The notes: generated from the sequence alone by a model not told the origin. Positions 15,268 through 23,695 are shown, numbered from the stretch's first letter. The stretch: 32,437 nucleotides of DNA from Alphaproteobacteria bacterium (GCA_016869175.1 VGEV01000029.1:1-32437); one strand, 5' to 3'. Numbers and translations: made by a program.

Positions 15268-16056
15268 ATGGACCTGCAACTGAAGGACAAGGTGGCGCTG
15301 GTCACCGGCGGCAGCAAGGGTATCGGCCGGGCGGTGGCCGAACGGCTGGCGGCCGAAGGCGCGGACGTGCTGCTGGTGGCGCGCGGCAAGGAGGTGCTGG
15401 AGAAGACCGCGCGCGAGGTGGCCAAGGCATCGGGCCGGCGGGTAGAGATCTGCGCCACCGACCTGCGCTCGGCGCAGGGCTGCGCGGCCGCCGTCGGTGC
15501 CCTGGGACAGGCCTTCGGCCGGCTCGACGTGCTGATCAACAACGCCGGGGCGACGCAGAGCGGCGATTTCTTCCAGCAGGACGACGCCGTGTGGGAAGAC
15601 GGTTTCGCGCTGAAATTCTATGGCTACGTGCGCCTCTCGCGCGCGCTCTGGCCGCTCTTGAAGGCCGCGCAAGGCAGCGTCGTCAATGTGATCGGCGCGG
15701 CATCCAAGACGCCCAACGTCAATTTCATGATCGGCGGCGCGGTCAACGCCGCCTGCGCCAACTTCACCAAGGCGCTGGCGGGCCTGGGCTTGCGCGACGG
15801 CGTGCAGGTCAACGCGCTGCATCCGGGGCCGGTGGTGACCGACCGGCTGAACGCGCTGCTGGACCAGCGCGCCAAGGCGGAAGGCCTGCCCCGCGCCGAC
15901 TACGAGAAGAAGGAACTGGCCGCCAGCGGCATGCGCGCCTACAGCAAGCCCGAGGAGATCGCGGCCGCGGTGGCCTTTCTCGCTTCACCGCTGTCGCGCC
16001 AGGTGCACGGCGCCGATGTGTTTTGCGACGGCGGCTCGACCAAGACCATTCTCTAG
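15268..16056 (+). CDS. SDR-fold protein lacking the Ser-Tyr-Lys triad
   Basis: A 262-residue short-chain dehydrogenase/reductase fold protein. The nucleotide-binding motif TGGSKGIG (residues 13-20), LVARGKEV, and NNAGATQSGD (91-100) are intact, so NAD(P) binding is likely. The catalytic region reads VIGAASKTPNVNFMIGGAVN followed by AACANFTKAL, placing Gly143, Gly156 and Asn160 where Ser, Tyr and Lys should be. A standard alcohol/ketone oxidoreduction is therefore doubtful, although a divergent SDR subfamily with this GN motif exists as far as I recall. It is the last gene of the site-1 operon and its stop (TAG) overlaps the convergent regulator's stop in the palindrome CTAG. Confidence 0.9.
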   Translation: MDLQLKDKVALVTGGSKGIGRAVAERLAAEGADVLLVARGKEVLEKTAREVAKASGRRVEICATDLRSAQGCAAAVGALGQAFGRLDVLINNAGATQSGDFFQQDDAVWEDGFALKFYGYVRLSRALWPLLKAAQGSVVNVIGAASKTPNVNFMIGGAVNAACANFTKALAGLGLRDGVQVNALHPGPVVTDRLNALLDQRAKAEGLPRADYEKKELAASGMRAYSKPEEIAAAVAFLASPLSRQVHGADVFCDGGSTKTIL

Positions 16057-16781
16057 CGGCTGGTCTCCCGCCGGATGCGCATCACGTAGCTGAAGCGCTC
16101 GGCCGGGTGCAGGTTGACGGCCGCCTGCAGCAGCCGGCCGTGCGGTGCCAGGTAGCGGCGCACGATGCGCAAGGCGGCCCGGCCGGCCGGCAGGCCCAGC
16201 TTGGCGGCCTGGCGCGGGGCTAGCGTCACGGCATCGATCTCTTGGCGGATTTCGTCCACGGCCACGCCAAAGGCTTCCTCGATCAGCTCGTAGACGGCAC
16301 CAGGCCGCTCGCCGAAATGCCGCTCGATATCGCGGAACTCGGGATCGACATAGAGTTCGGTCAGGCCGATGGGCGTGCCGGCGGCGTCGCAGCGAAGCCC
16401 GGCATAGCGCAGCCAGGCCCTGCCGACGGCGCTGCCGATCAGCCGGGCCAGTCGCCCGCGCGCCACCACCGGCTCGGCCGGACCCAAATGGAGCCGGGTC
16501 GCCTTGGCGTATTGCAAGAGGTCGGCGAGCGAGGCGAGCGACTGGCGGTAGGTCGAGGCCTGCGGCCGTGCTGCCGTGACATGCGTTCCGGAGCCTTGCC
16601 GGCGGCTGATTAGGCCCAGTTCGGCCAGGCAGCGCAGCGCCTCGCGCACGGTATGCCGGCTGACGCGATGCGTCGCGGCCAGCTCGCCCTCGGTCGGCAG
16701 CGTGGCGCCGACCGGCGGCCGGCCGGCGGCGATCTCGGCCCGCAGCCGCTCCGCCAGCGCGCGATAGCGCGGCCGATGCAT
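16053..16781 (-). CDS. GntR family transcriptional regulator (HutC/UTRA type)
   Basis: A 242-residue regulator. Residues about 4-70 form the winged helix-turn-helix (GATLPTEGELAATHRVSRHT, VREALRCLAELGLISRRQGS, GTHV). Residues about 90-235 form a UTRA ligand-binding domain (TPIGLTELYVDPEFR, GRLLQAAVNLHPAERFSYVM), as in the HutC subfamily. Such proteins bind DNA palindromes as dimers and let go on binding a pathway metabolite. It follows the CoA-transferase gene by eight bases, and the palindrome at 18142-18157 sits in front of that gene, so autoregulation is likely. It is the only transcription factor in the window and the best candidate for all three palindromes; direct binding is inference. 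Confidence 0.93.
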   Translation of the reverse strand: MHRPRYRALAERLRAEIAAGRPPVGATLPTEGELAATHRVSRHTVREALRCLAELGLISRRQGSGTHVTAARPQASTYRQSLASLADLLQYAKATRLHLGPAEPVVARGRLARLIGSAVGRAWLRYAGLRCDAAGTPIGLTELYVDPEFRDIERHFGERPGAVYELIEEAFGVAVDEIRQEIDAVTLAPRQAAKLGLPAGRAALRIVRRYLAPHGRLLQAAVNLHPAERFSYVMRIRRETSR

Positions 16782-16789
16782 GCCCGCGG

Positions 16790-18073
16790 TCAGTGGCCGA
16801 GCGGCCGGCCGCGCAGGCGCTGCCAGGCCTCGGCCAAGCTGTCGCGGAATTGCGGTGCGGCCACCGCCACCAGCGCCGCCGCGCGTTCGTCGACCGACTT
16901 GTCGCGCAAGTCGGCGACGCCGTGTTCGGTTGCCACGATGTCGATGTCGGCACGCGCGCAGCTCACCACGCCACCGGCGTCGATCTTCGGCACGATGCGC
17001 GAGAGCTTGCCGCCTTGCGCGGTCGACAGCACCGCCAGCACCGAGCGGCCACCCTTGGACATACGTGCCGAACGCACGAAGTCGATCAGGCCGCCGGTGC
17101 CGCTGATCATGCGGTTGCCGAGCATTTCGGCATTGGCCTGCGCGAACAAATCGACTTCCAGCACCGAGTTCAGCGAGACGAAGCGGTCGACGCGGGAGAC
17201 CACGCGGGGATCGTGGGTATAGGACACCGGCTTGATCAGCACATCGGTGCGGCCATCGACCCAGCGATAGACCTTGTCGGTGCCGAGCGCAGCGCCACAG
17301 ACCAGTAAGCCCCGGTCGATCGACTTCCGTTCGCCGGTGATGACGCCCGCCTCGACCAGGTCGACGACCTCGTCGCTGATCATGCCGCCTTGCAGTCCCA
17401 GCGCGCGCTTGCCGTTGAGCCGGGTCAGGATGGCCGCGGGCACCTTGCCGATGCCGATCTGGATGGTGTCGCCGTCCTGCACCAGGCCGGCCACGTTGTC
17501 GCCCAGACGCTGCAAGTCCGGCGGAATCTCGCCCGTGACATATTGCAGCATCGGCCGGTCGCTCTCGACCGCGTAGTCGATGCGGGAATAGTCGAGCGTC
17601 GGGCCGCCCGGACAGCGCGGCAGGCGCGCATTGACTTCGGCGACGATGCATCTGGCCTTGGCCAGCATGGTCGGCTGGAAATCGACGCAAGGCCCCAGGC
17701 TGCATTGCCCAGCCAGATCGGGTGGCGCGACCTGCACGATGGCGAGGTCGGTGCCGGGCAGGCGGTCGAGATAGGCGTGGATGCCGCTGTAGTGCAACGG
17801 CATATGGCGGAAGCGGCCTTGGGCGTAGCTCTTGGCCACCTCCGGCGCGACGAAAAAGCCGGTCAGGCTGGCGCTGTCGTTGATCTGCGCCAGGTCGGTG
17901 CGGTTGATGCCTGGCAACAGGCAGGAGATGTAGTGCACGCCGGCGCTGGCCTCGGGTGCGGCCTTGAGCGCCGCCACCAGCGGCAGCGGCTCGCCCGTGG
18001 CGCCTTGCACGAACACCGTCATGTCTGGCTTCAACAGAGCCGGCAGGGCGTCGGGCGGGATCGATCTTGGCAT
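16790..18073 (-). CDS. Family I CoA-transferase / acetyl-CoA hydrolase-like protein
   Basis: A 427-residue protein of the acetyl-CoA hydrolase / 4-hydroxybutyrate CoA-transferase family, starting MPRSIPPDALPALL. Family segments are DGDTIQIGIGKVPAAILTRL (residues 200-219), GLQGGMISDEVVDLVEAGV (226-244), and the glycine-rich loop GTGGLIDFVRSARMSKGGRS. Enzymes such as AbfT use a glutamate in the H-S/T-E-M motif to carry CoA; here the same place reads Q-G-G-M, so Gly230 stands in for Glu. It may belong to a divergent subgroup or use another mechanism. The start at 18073 was chosen because homology begins there. It is first in an operon with the GntR gene, behind operator site 2. Confidence 0.88.
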   Translation of the reverse strand: MPRSIPPDALPALLKPDMTVFVQGATGEPLPLVAALKAAPEASAGVHYISCLLPGINRTDLAQINDSASLTGFFVAPEVAKSYAQGRFRHMPLHYSGIHAYLDRLPGTDLAIVQVAPPDLAGQCSLGPCVDFQPTMLAKARCIVAEVNARLPRCPGGPTLDYSRIDYAVESDRPMLQYVTGEIPPDLQRLGDNVAGLVQDGDTIQIGIGKVPAAILTRLNGKRALGLQGGMISDEVVDLVEAGVITGERKSIDRGLLVCGAALGTDKVYRWVDGRTDVLIKPVSYTHDPRVVSRVDRFVSLNSVLEVDLFAQANAEMLGNRMISGTGGLIDFVRSARMSKGGRSVLAVLSTAQGGKLSRIVPKIDAGGVVSCARADIDIVATEHGVADLRDKSVDERAAALVAVAAPQFRDSLAEAWQRLRGRPLGH

Positions 18074-18141
18074 GCGGAACCCATCTCTAGGGCGGCGACC
18101 GGCCAACGCGGGCGCGGTTGAGGCAAGCCGGCCGCATGCTA

Positions 18142-18157
18142 ATATGTCCGGACAAAT
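18142..18157. promoter_or_regulatory. Palindromic operator, site 2 (ATATGTCCGGACAAAT)
   Basis: A 16-base near-palindrome with one mismatched pair (18144 with 18155) shares the TGTCCGGACA core with the other two sites. It lies between the divergent CoA-transferase/gntR operon (start 18073) and the PrpD operon. A good extended -10 element, TGCTAATAT (18137-18145), reads rightwards and overlaps the operator, so a bound repressor would block this promoter. Confidence 0.7.
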
Positions 18158-18200
18158 TCTCAAGACAGCGGTCGGCGGCGTGACTTGGCGCGGGGGCGGA

Positions 18201-19547
18201 GTGGGAGAGGCGACGGGGCGGTCGTTGACCGAGGGCTTGGCCGCGATACTCGCCCGCCCGGTCGGGGGGGCCGCGCGCGCGCGCGCCGCCTTGCACTTGA
18301 TGGACTGGCTCGGGTGCGCCGTCGCCGGGCAGGCCAGCGAAGCGGGCCACATTGTCGCCGCCTATGCCGGCAAGCTGGGCGCCGGCGCCGCCAAGGCGAT
18401 CGGCGGCGGTCGGCTGGAGGCGGGCGCCGCGGCGCTGGTCAACGGCTGCTATGGCAACGTGCTGGAGATGGACGACATCCACCGCACCTCGATCCTGCAT
18501 CCGGGCCCGGTGGTGGTGCCGGCGGCGCTGGCCGTGGCGGAGCGCGAGGGTGCTTCGGCGGAGGCGCTGTTGACGGCATTGGTGCGCGGCTACGAGGCGG
18601 TCATCCGCGTCGGCCGCTCGTTCGGGCCGGGACATTACCGCCATTGGCACAACACCTCGACCGGCGGGCCGTTCGGAGCTGCGGCGGCGGCCGGCTCGCT
18701 GCTGGCGCTCGAGCAGCCGCAGATGGTGGCGGCGCTGGGCAATGCCGGGACGCAGGCCAGCGGTCCTTGGCAGTGTCGCCTGGAAGGCGCGATGTCGAAG
18801 CAGCTGCATACCGGCCGCGCGGCCGCCAGCGGCCTTGCCGCGGCCGATCTGGCGGCGCTCGGCTTCACCGGCCCGCGCCTTATCCTCGAGGGACCGCTCG
18901 GCTGGTATGCGGCGACCTGCCCCGATGCCAGGCCGGAGCGCGTCCTGGCCGGGCCCGAGGGCGATTGGCTGATGCTGGAAACCAGTTTCAAGCCTTGGCC
19001 GGCCTGCCGGCATGCGCACGCCACCATCGATGCCACGCTGAAACTGCGTGACAAGGTTGCGGCCGAGGTGATCGAACGGGTGCTCGTCCGCAGTTTCGCC
19101 GACGCCGTCGGCATCTGCGACAATCCCGCGCCGCAGACGACGTTGCAGGCGAAGTTTAGCCTGCAGCATACCGCCGCCGTGGTGCTGCTGGACGGTCCGC
19201 CGCGCCTGGAGGCGTTCGATCCGCCGGCTTTGCGCCGGTCCGACGTGGCGGCGTTGCGCGCCAAGGTCGCGCTGGAGGCGACGGAGCCGTTCACTTCGGC
19301 CTATCCGGAACATTTCGGCGCCGGCGTCGTGGTGGAATTGAAGGACGGCCGCCGGCTGGAGGCCAGCGTGCGGGATTCGCTGGGCGATCCGGAGAACCCA
19401 GTCAGCCTGGGCGAGATCGAAGCCAAGGCGCGCATGCTGATGGCCTCGGCCGGGCTGGCGGCGGCGCGGATCGAGGCCATCGTCGGGGCGGCGCTGGCGC
19501 TGCCGGGGGGTGGCGACCTGCGCCGCATGACCGATCTGCTGCCCTGA
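18201..19547 (+). CDS. MmgE/PrpD family protein, first copy
   Basis: About 448 residues of the MmgE/PrpD fold, which includes 2-methylcitrate dehydratase, cis-aconitate decarboxylase and iminodisuccinate epimerase. Recognisable segments are ALHLMDWLGCAVAGQ near the start, LEMDDIHRTSILHPGPVVVP, STGGPFGAAAAAGSLLALE, SKQLHTGRAAASGLAAADLA and FKPWPACRHAHATIDA. The start is uncertain: GTG at 18201 is used, GTG at 18180 and TTG at 18225 are alternatives. An in-frame ATG at 18144 lies inside the probable -10 element and the operator, so it was rejected. It heads a four-gene unit with a second PrpD, a CoA ligase and an amidase. Confidence 0.88.
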   Translation: MGEATGRSLTEGLAAILARPVGGAARARAALHLMDWLGCAVAGQASEAGHIVAAYAGKLGAGAAKAIGGGRLEAGAAALVNGCYGNVLEMDDIHRTSILHPGPVVVPAALAVAEREGASAEALLTALVRGYEAVIRVGRSFGPGHYRHWHNTSTGGPFGAAAAAGSLLALEQPQMVAALGNAGTQASGPWQCRLEGAMSKQLHTGRAAASGLAAADLAALGFTGPRLILEGPLGWYAATCPDARPERVLAGPEGDWLMLETSFKPWPACRHAHATIDATLKLRDKVAAEVIERVLVRSFADAVGICDNPAPQTTLQAKFSLQHTAAVVLLDGPPRLEAFDPPALRRSDVAALRAKVALEATEPFTSAYPEHFGAGVVVELKDGRRLEASVRDSLGDPENPVSLGEIEAKARMLMASAGLAAARIEAIVGAALALPGGGDLRRMTDLLP

Positions 19548-19558
19548 GGGAAACAACC

Positions 19559-20917
19559 GTGGATGCCATTCGCGCCTTCGCCGAGCATGTCGCACGCAGT
19601 CGTTTCGAAGATCTGTCGCCGGACGCGGTGCGGGCGGCAAAGGTCTATACCCTGGACAGCTACGGCGTCGGCCTGGCCGGCAGCGCCGGTCCGTGGGTTG
19701 CGGAACTGATCGCTTGCCAGCAGGGCTGGGGCGGCGGCGAACAGGCCCGGGTCTGGGTCAGCGGCGCGCGCCTGCCGGCGCCGGCGGCGGCGATGTGCAA
19801 CGCCTACCAGATCCACAACTCCGAGTTCGATTGCGTGCACGAGCAGGCGGTGGTGCATCCCATGGCCGTGCTGCTGGCCGCACTCACGGCCTTTGCCGAG
19901 CGCGAAGGCGGCGTCGACGGCAAGGACTTCCTGACCGCCGTGGCCTTGGGCGTGGACGTCGCGGCGGGCCTGGGCGTTGCCTCGAAGTCGCCGCTCAAGT
20001 TCTTTCGCCCGGCGACCGCCGGCGGTTTCGCCGCCACCGCGGCGATCGGCAAGCTCATGGGCTTCGATGCCGACCGCCTGGTCAACGCCTTCGGTATCGT
20101 CTACAGCCAGCTCTGCGGCACCATGCAGGCGCATACCGAGGGCTCCATGCTGCTCGGCATGCAGATCGGGTTCAACGCGCGCAACGCGGTCTTCGCCTGT
20201 GACATGGCGCGGCGCGGGCTGGCGGGGCCGCAGAACGTGCTGGAAGGCGCTTTCGGTTTCTTCAAGTTGTTCGAGGGCGAGCACGACCTGGCCCTGGTGC
20301 TGGCCGCGCTGGGCAAGACGTGGCGGATCGCCGAAGTGGCACACAAGCCGTTTCCAAGCGGCCGCGCCACGCATGGCGTGGTCGATGCCTGCATGGAACT
20401 GAAAGGCGCGCATGGGTTCGCCGTGGCGGAGATCGACACGGTCGAGGCGCGCGTGCCTTCGCTGGTGCATCGTCTGGTCGGCCGCCCGCCGACCGACGAC
20501 ATGGCGGTCAACTACGCCCGTCTGTGCGTTGCCTTCGTCAGCGCGCGAGCCCTGATGAACGGTTTCGTCGGCGTCGACGACTTCCGGCCGGAGGTGCGCA
20601 CGGACCTTGCCACGTTGGCCTTGGCGCGGCGCTTCAGCGTGCGGATCGACGACAATCCCGATCCCAACGCGCTGGTGCCGCTGACGGTGGAGATCGGGCT
20701 GAAATCGGGCGCGCGGCATGCGCGCAAGCTGGATGTCGTCTATGGCAACCCGGCCAAGCCGATGAGCCGCGAGGCGCATCTTGCCAAGTTTCGCCGCAAC
20801 TGGACGGCGGGCAGCCGGCCGCTGCCGGCGGCGGGCTGCGAGCGCATGATCGCCCTGGTGGACGATTTGGAACGACTGCCCGACATGCGCCTCCTGGTCG
20901 ATCTGATCGCCCCATGA
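19559..20917 (+). CDS. MmgE/PrpD family protein, second copy
   Basis: A 452-residue MmgE/PrpD protein starting with GTG at 19559, preceded by GAGGG at 19546-19550. Typical segments are RAAKVYTLDSYGVGLAGS, NAYQIHNSEFDCVHEQAVVH (residues about 81-100), FRPATAGGFAATAAIGKLMG, GTMQAHTEGSMLLGMQIG and HKPFPSGRATHGVVDACMEL. It is only distantly similar to the protein encoded just upstream, so the pair may do two different reactions or form a hetero-oligomer. Dehydration, decarboxylation or epimerisation of a tricarboxylate-like acid are the known options. Its stop overlaps the start of the ligase gene (ATGA). Confidence 0.92.
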   Translation: MDAIRAFAEHVARSRFEDLSPDAVRAAKVYTLDSYGVGLAGSAGPWVAELIACQQGWGGGEQARVWVSGARLPAPAAAMCNAYQIHNSEFDCVHEQAVVHPMAVLLAALTAFAEREGGVDGKDFLTAVALGVDVAAGLGVASKSPLKFFRPATAGGFAATAAIGKLMGFDADRLVNAFGIVYSQLCGTMQAHTEGSMLLGMQIGFNARNAVFACDMARRGLAGPQNVLEGAFGFFKLFEGEHDLALVLAALGKTWRIAEVAHKPFPSGRATHGVVDACMELKGAHGFAVAEIDTVEARVPSLVHRLVGRPPTDDMAVNYARLCVAFVSARALMNGFVGVDDFRPEVRTDLATLALARRFSVRIDDNPDPNALVPLTVEIGLKSGARHARKLDVVYGNPAKPMSREAHLAKFRRNWTAGSRPLPAAGCERMIALVDDLERLPDMRLLVDLIAP

Positions 20918-22302
20918 CCGACTATTTCCAAGAGGTCGACCGGGAGCGGATGCTGGCCGAGTATCCGATCGGCCAGGCCTTCCTCGACGGCCCGGCCAAG
21001 TTGTCGCCCGACGAACTCCATGGCTTGCAGAACCGGCGCTTTCTGGCGGTGGTGGCGCGCGCCTGGCAGGTGCCGTTCTATCGCCGGCGCTGGCGGGCGG
21101 CCGGGCTGGAGCCGGGCGACATCCGCGGTCTGCGGGACATCGGCCGCATCCCGCCCTATTCCAAGTCGGACCTGATGGCGAGCGTGGAAGCCTATCCGCC
21201 CTGGGGCGACTATCACGGCGTCGATCTCGGGGCGGGGGCGCTGCGTCCCAGCCTGGTGTTCCATACCACCAGCGGCACCACCGGCACGCCGCAGCCGCTG
21301 TTCTATGGCGCCTGGGACCGCGAATTGCAGAACCTAATGCTGGCCCGGGCCTATCGCCTGCAAGGCATGCGCGACGACGACGTCGTGCATTCGGTCTATG
21401 GCTTCGGCACGGTCAATGGCGGCCATTACATCCGCGAGACCATCGTGCATTTCACCAAGTGCCTGCTGTTGACCGCGGGCACCGGTCTGGAGACCCGTTC
21501 GGAACAGCAGGTCGAACTGATGCGCCATTTCGGCGCGACCGTGCTGGTGGGCTTTGTCGACTACATCAAGCGTCTGGCCGAAGTGGCGCGCGAACGCGGG
21601 CTGGTGCCCGGCCGCGACATTCCCTTGCGGATGATCTCCGGCCATATCGGCAAGGAGAACCGCGAGGCGATCCGCGCCATGTGGGGCGGCGCCAACATCT
21701 TCGACTGGTATGGCGTCGGCGATACCGGGACGATCTGCGCGGAGGGGCCGGCGCGCGACGGCCATTACGTGTTCGAGGACGCGCACTATCTGGAGATCCT
21801 GAGCCCGGAGACGGGACAGCCGGTGCCAGAGGGCGAGCCCGGCAACATGTGCGTGACCGTGCTGTTCAAGACCGGCGTTTATCCCATCGTGCGGTTCAAT
21901 ACCAACGACGTGTCGGCCTTCCTGCCGCGGGACGCGGGCGATCCCATCCGCTTTCGCCGGGTGCTGGGTTTCCAGGGGCGCAGCGACAACATGGTCAAGC
22001 TGCGCGGCATCAACGTCTATCCGACGGCGATCGGCGGCATCCTGTCGGAACATGCCGCGGCCGCCGGCGAATACATCTGCCGGGTGGAACGCCATGGCGC
22101 CCGCGAGGAAATGGCGGTGGTGGTGGAAATTCGCGCCGACCAGCCGCGCGACGCGGCGGTTCAAGGGGCGTTGCGCGAGCTCTTGCGCCGCAAGCTCGGG
22201 GTCGAGGTGGCGGTTGAACTGGTCGGCGTCGGCGAGACCGCAAGCCTGACCCAGATCGAGCAACGGCAGAAACCGATCCGTCTCATCGACCGGCGGGAAT
22301 AG
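20914..22302 (+). CDS. PaaK-like adenylate-forming CoA ligase
   Basis: A 462-residue member of the phenylacetate-CoA ligase (PaaK) branch of adenylate-forming enzymes, which activates a carboxylic acid with ATP and CoA. Visible motifs are the ATP loop HTTSGTTGTPQPLFYG (residues about 112-127), FDWYGVGDTGTICAEGP, FQGRSDNMVKLRGINVYP (hinge and C-terminal domain) and a C-terminal KPIRLIDRR. The core motif usually written YGxSE/TE reads YGVGDTG here. It is translationally coupled to the upstream PrpD gene by ATGA and precedes the amidase by one base. It likely activates the acid released by the amidase, or a related acid; an aromatic substrate is not required. Confidence 0.9.
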   Translation: MTDYFQEVDRERMLAEYPIGQAFLDGPAKLSPDELHGLQNRRFLAVVARAWQVPFYRRRWRAAGLEPGDIRGLRDIGRIPPYSKSDLMASVEAYPPWGDYHGVDLGAGALRPSLVFHTTSGTTGTPQPLFYGAWDRELQNLMLARAYRLQGMRDDDVVHSVYGFGTVNGGHYIRETIVHFTKCLLLTAGTGLETRSEQQVELMRHFGATVLVGFVDYIKRLAEVARERGLVPGRDIPLRMISGHIGKENREAIRAMWGGANIFDWYGVGDTGTICAEGPARDGHYVFEDAHYLEILSPETGQPVPEGEPGNMCVTVLFKTGVYPIVRFNTNDVSAFLPRDAGDPIRFRRVLGFQGRSDNMVKLRGINVYPTAIGGILSEHAAAAGEYICRVERHGAREEMAVVVEIRADQPRDAAVQGALRELLRRKLGVEVAVELVGVGETASLTQIEQRQKPIRLIDRRE

Positions 22303-22303
22303 C

Positions 22304-23695
22304 GTGCTCGACCTCAGCGTGCTCACAGTGGCCGAAGCGTCCGCGGCGTTGACTGCCGGGCGGATCAGCGCCACGCAGCTGACGGACGCGTATCTTTTTC
22401 GAATCGAGCACCTGGACAGCCGAATCAACAGCTACACGCTGGTCCTGCCCGAACGCGCGCGCGTCGAGGCGGCTGCCGCCGACGCCCGCCGCGCGGCCGG
22501 CGCGCGGCTGGGGCCGCTCGATGGCATTCCGTATGCGGTCAAGGACAACATCGATATTGCGGGCCTGCCGACCAGCGATGGCTTGGGGCCGCGCGGCAGG
22601 CCGCCGGCGGCGGCCGACGCGGTGGCGGCGGCGCGCCTGGCGGCGTCGGGCGCGGTGCTGCTTGGCAAGCTCAACCTGCATGAAGGCGCGCTGGGGGCCA
22701 CCACGCAGAACCGGCATTTCGGGCCGACGCACAATCCCTGGCGGCACGGCTTCACGCCGGGCGGCTCGTCGGGCGGCAGCGGCGCCGCGGTGGTGGCCCG
22801 GATGTGCGCCTTCGCCCTCGGCACCGACACCATGGGCTCGATCCGCCTGCCGGCGGCCTATTGCGGCTGCGTCGGCTTGAAGCAGAGCTATGGCCTCGTC
22901 AGCAATCGCGGCGCCACCCCGGCTTGCGACGGCCTCGACCATATCGGTCCGCTCGCACGCCGTGTCGGCGATGCGGCGCATGTCCTGCGGGCCCTGGCCG
23001 GGTACGACGCCGAATGGCTTGGCTCGCGGGACGCGCCCGCCGGCTGGAATCCGCTGCCAGCCGAACTGCCGGACCTGTCGGGCATCAGAATCGGCGTGTT
23101 GGACAACTTCGCGCGCTACCCAAGCGAGCCGGCGGTGGCACAAGGATTCGCGGAGGCAGTGGCTCTGCTGCGCCGGCTTGGCGGCAGAATCGAACGCCTG
23201 GACATTGCATCTTACGAGCCGCTGCCGGCGCGCCGGGCGGGCCTCCTCTGGGTTGAGGCGGCGGCGGCGGCCACCCACGAAGTCGACCTGGCGACACATC
23301 CCGGTGCCTTCCCGCCGGCGATCCGCGCCATGCTGGACTATGGCCGCGCGCTGTCGGCCGCGCGGCTGGCCAAGGCCGTTGCCGAGGTGCGGCGCCTGGG
23401 CGCCGCGTTCCGGCGGACGGTCGGCCTGGTCGACGTCATCGCCGCGCCGGCGGCGCCGCAGCTTCCCTTCGCCTTTGCCGGTCCGCAGCCGGCCGATCAG
23501 GCGGAATTCTTGGCGCTCGCCAATTTCTCCGGCCTGCCGGCGATCACGCTGCCAAGCGGCATCTCGGGCGACGGCCTGCCGCTCAGCTTGCAGCTGGTTG
23601 GCCAGCGGTTCGGCGAGGCGCGGCTATTGTCGGTTGCCGCGGCGTTCGAGCGCGCGGTCGCGCTGGCACCGCGGCCGCCGCTCAACGATAGCTGA
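22304..23695 (+). CDS. Amidase (amidase signature family)
   Basis: A 463-residue amidase signature enzyme starting with GTG at 22304, one base after the ligase stop. The Ser-cisSer-Lys triad is visible: Lys80 in IPYAVKDNIDI, cis-Ser155 in TPGGSSGGSGAAVV and the nucleophile Ser179 in DTMGSIRLPAAYCG, with the 24-residue spacing seen in malonamidase. The enzyme cleaves a carboxamide to acid plus ammonia or amine; GatA, atzF-type and general amidases belong here, and the isolated context (no gatB or gatC) excludes a tRNA role. As last gene of the site-2 operon it could free the acid that the ligase activates. Its last 14 bases overlap the convergent crotonase gene. Confidence 0.94.
   Translation: MLDLSVLTVAEASAALTAGRISATQLTDAYLFRIEHLDSRINSYTLVLPERARVEAAAADARRAAGARLGPLDGIPYAVKDNIDIAGLPTSDGLGPRGRPPAAADAVAAARLAASGAVLLGKLNLHEGALGATTQNRHFGPTHNPWRHGFTPGGSSGGSGAAVVARMCAFALGTDTMGSIRLPAAYCGCVGLKQSYGLVSNRGATPACDGLDHIGPLARRVGDAAHVLRALAGYDAEWLGSRDAPAGWNPLPAELPDLSGIRIGVLDNFARYPSEPAVAQGFAEAVALLRRLGGRIERLDIASYEPLPARRAGLLWVEAAAAATHEVDLATHPGAFPPAIRAMLDYGRALSAARLAKAVAEVRRLGAAFRRTVGLVDVIAAPAAPQLPFAFAGPQPADQAEFLALANFSGLPAITLPSGISGDGLPLSLQLVGQRFGEARLLSVAAAFERAVALAPRPPLNDS

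Noticed and set aside
18144-18200. In-frame ATG at 18144 as start of the first PrpD protein
   Set aside because: It lies inside the probable -10 element and the shared operator, has no ribosome binding site, and the encoded extension has no family similarity.
18264-18284. Run of G followed by alternating CG as a phase-variation or Z-DNA element
   Set aside because: It encodes an ordinary Gly-Ala-Ala-Arg stretch of the PrpD protein near its N-terminus; single occurrence in very GC-rich DNA.
22304-23695. Amidase gene as gatA of the tRNA amidotransferase
   Set aside because: No gatB or gatC nearby, and the operon partners are catabolic; the sequence fits general amidases equally well.
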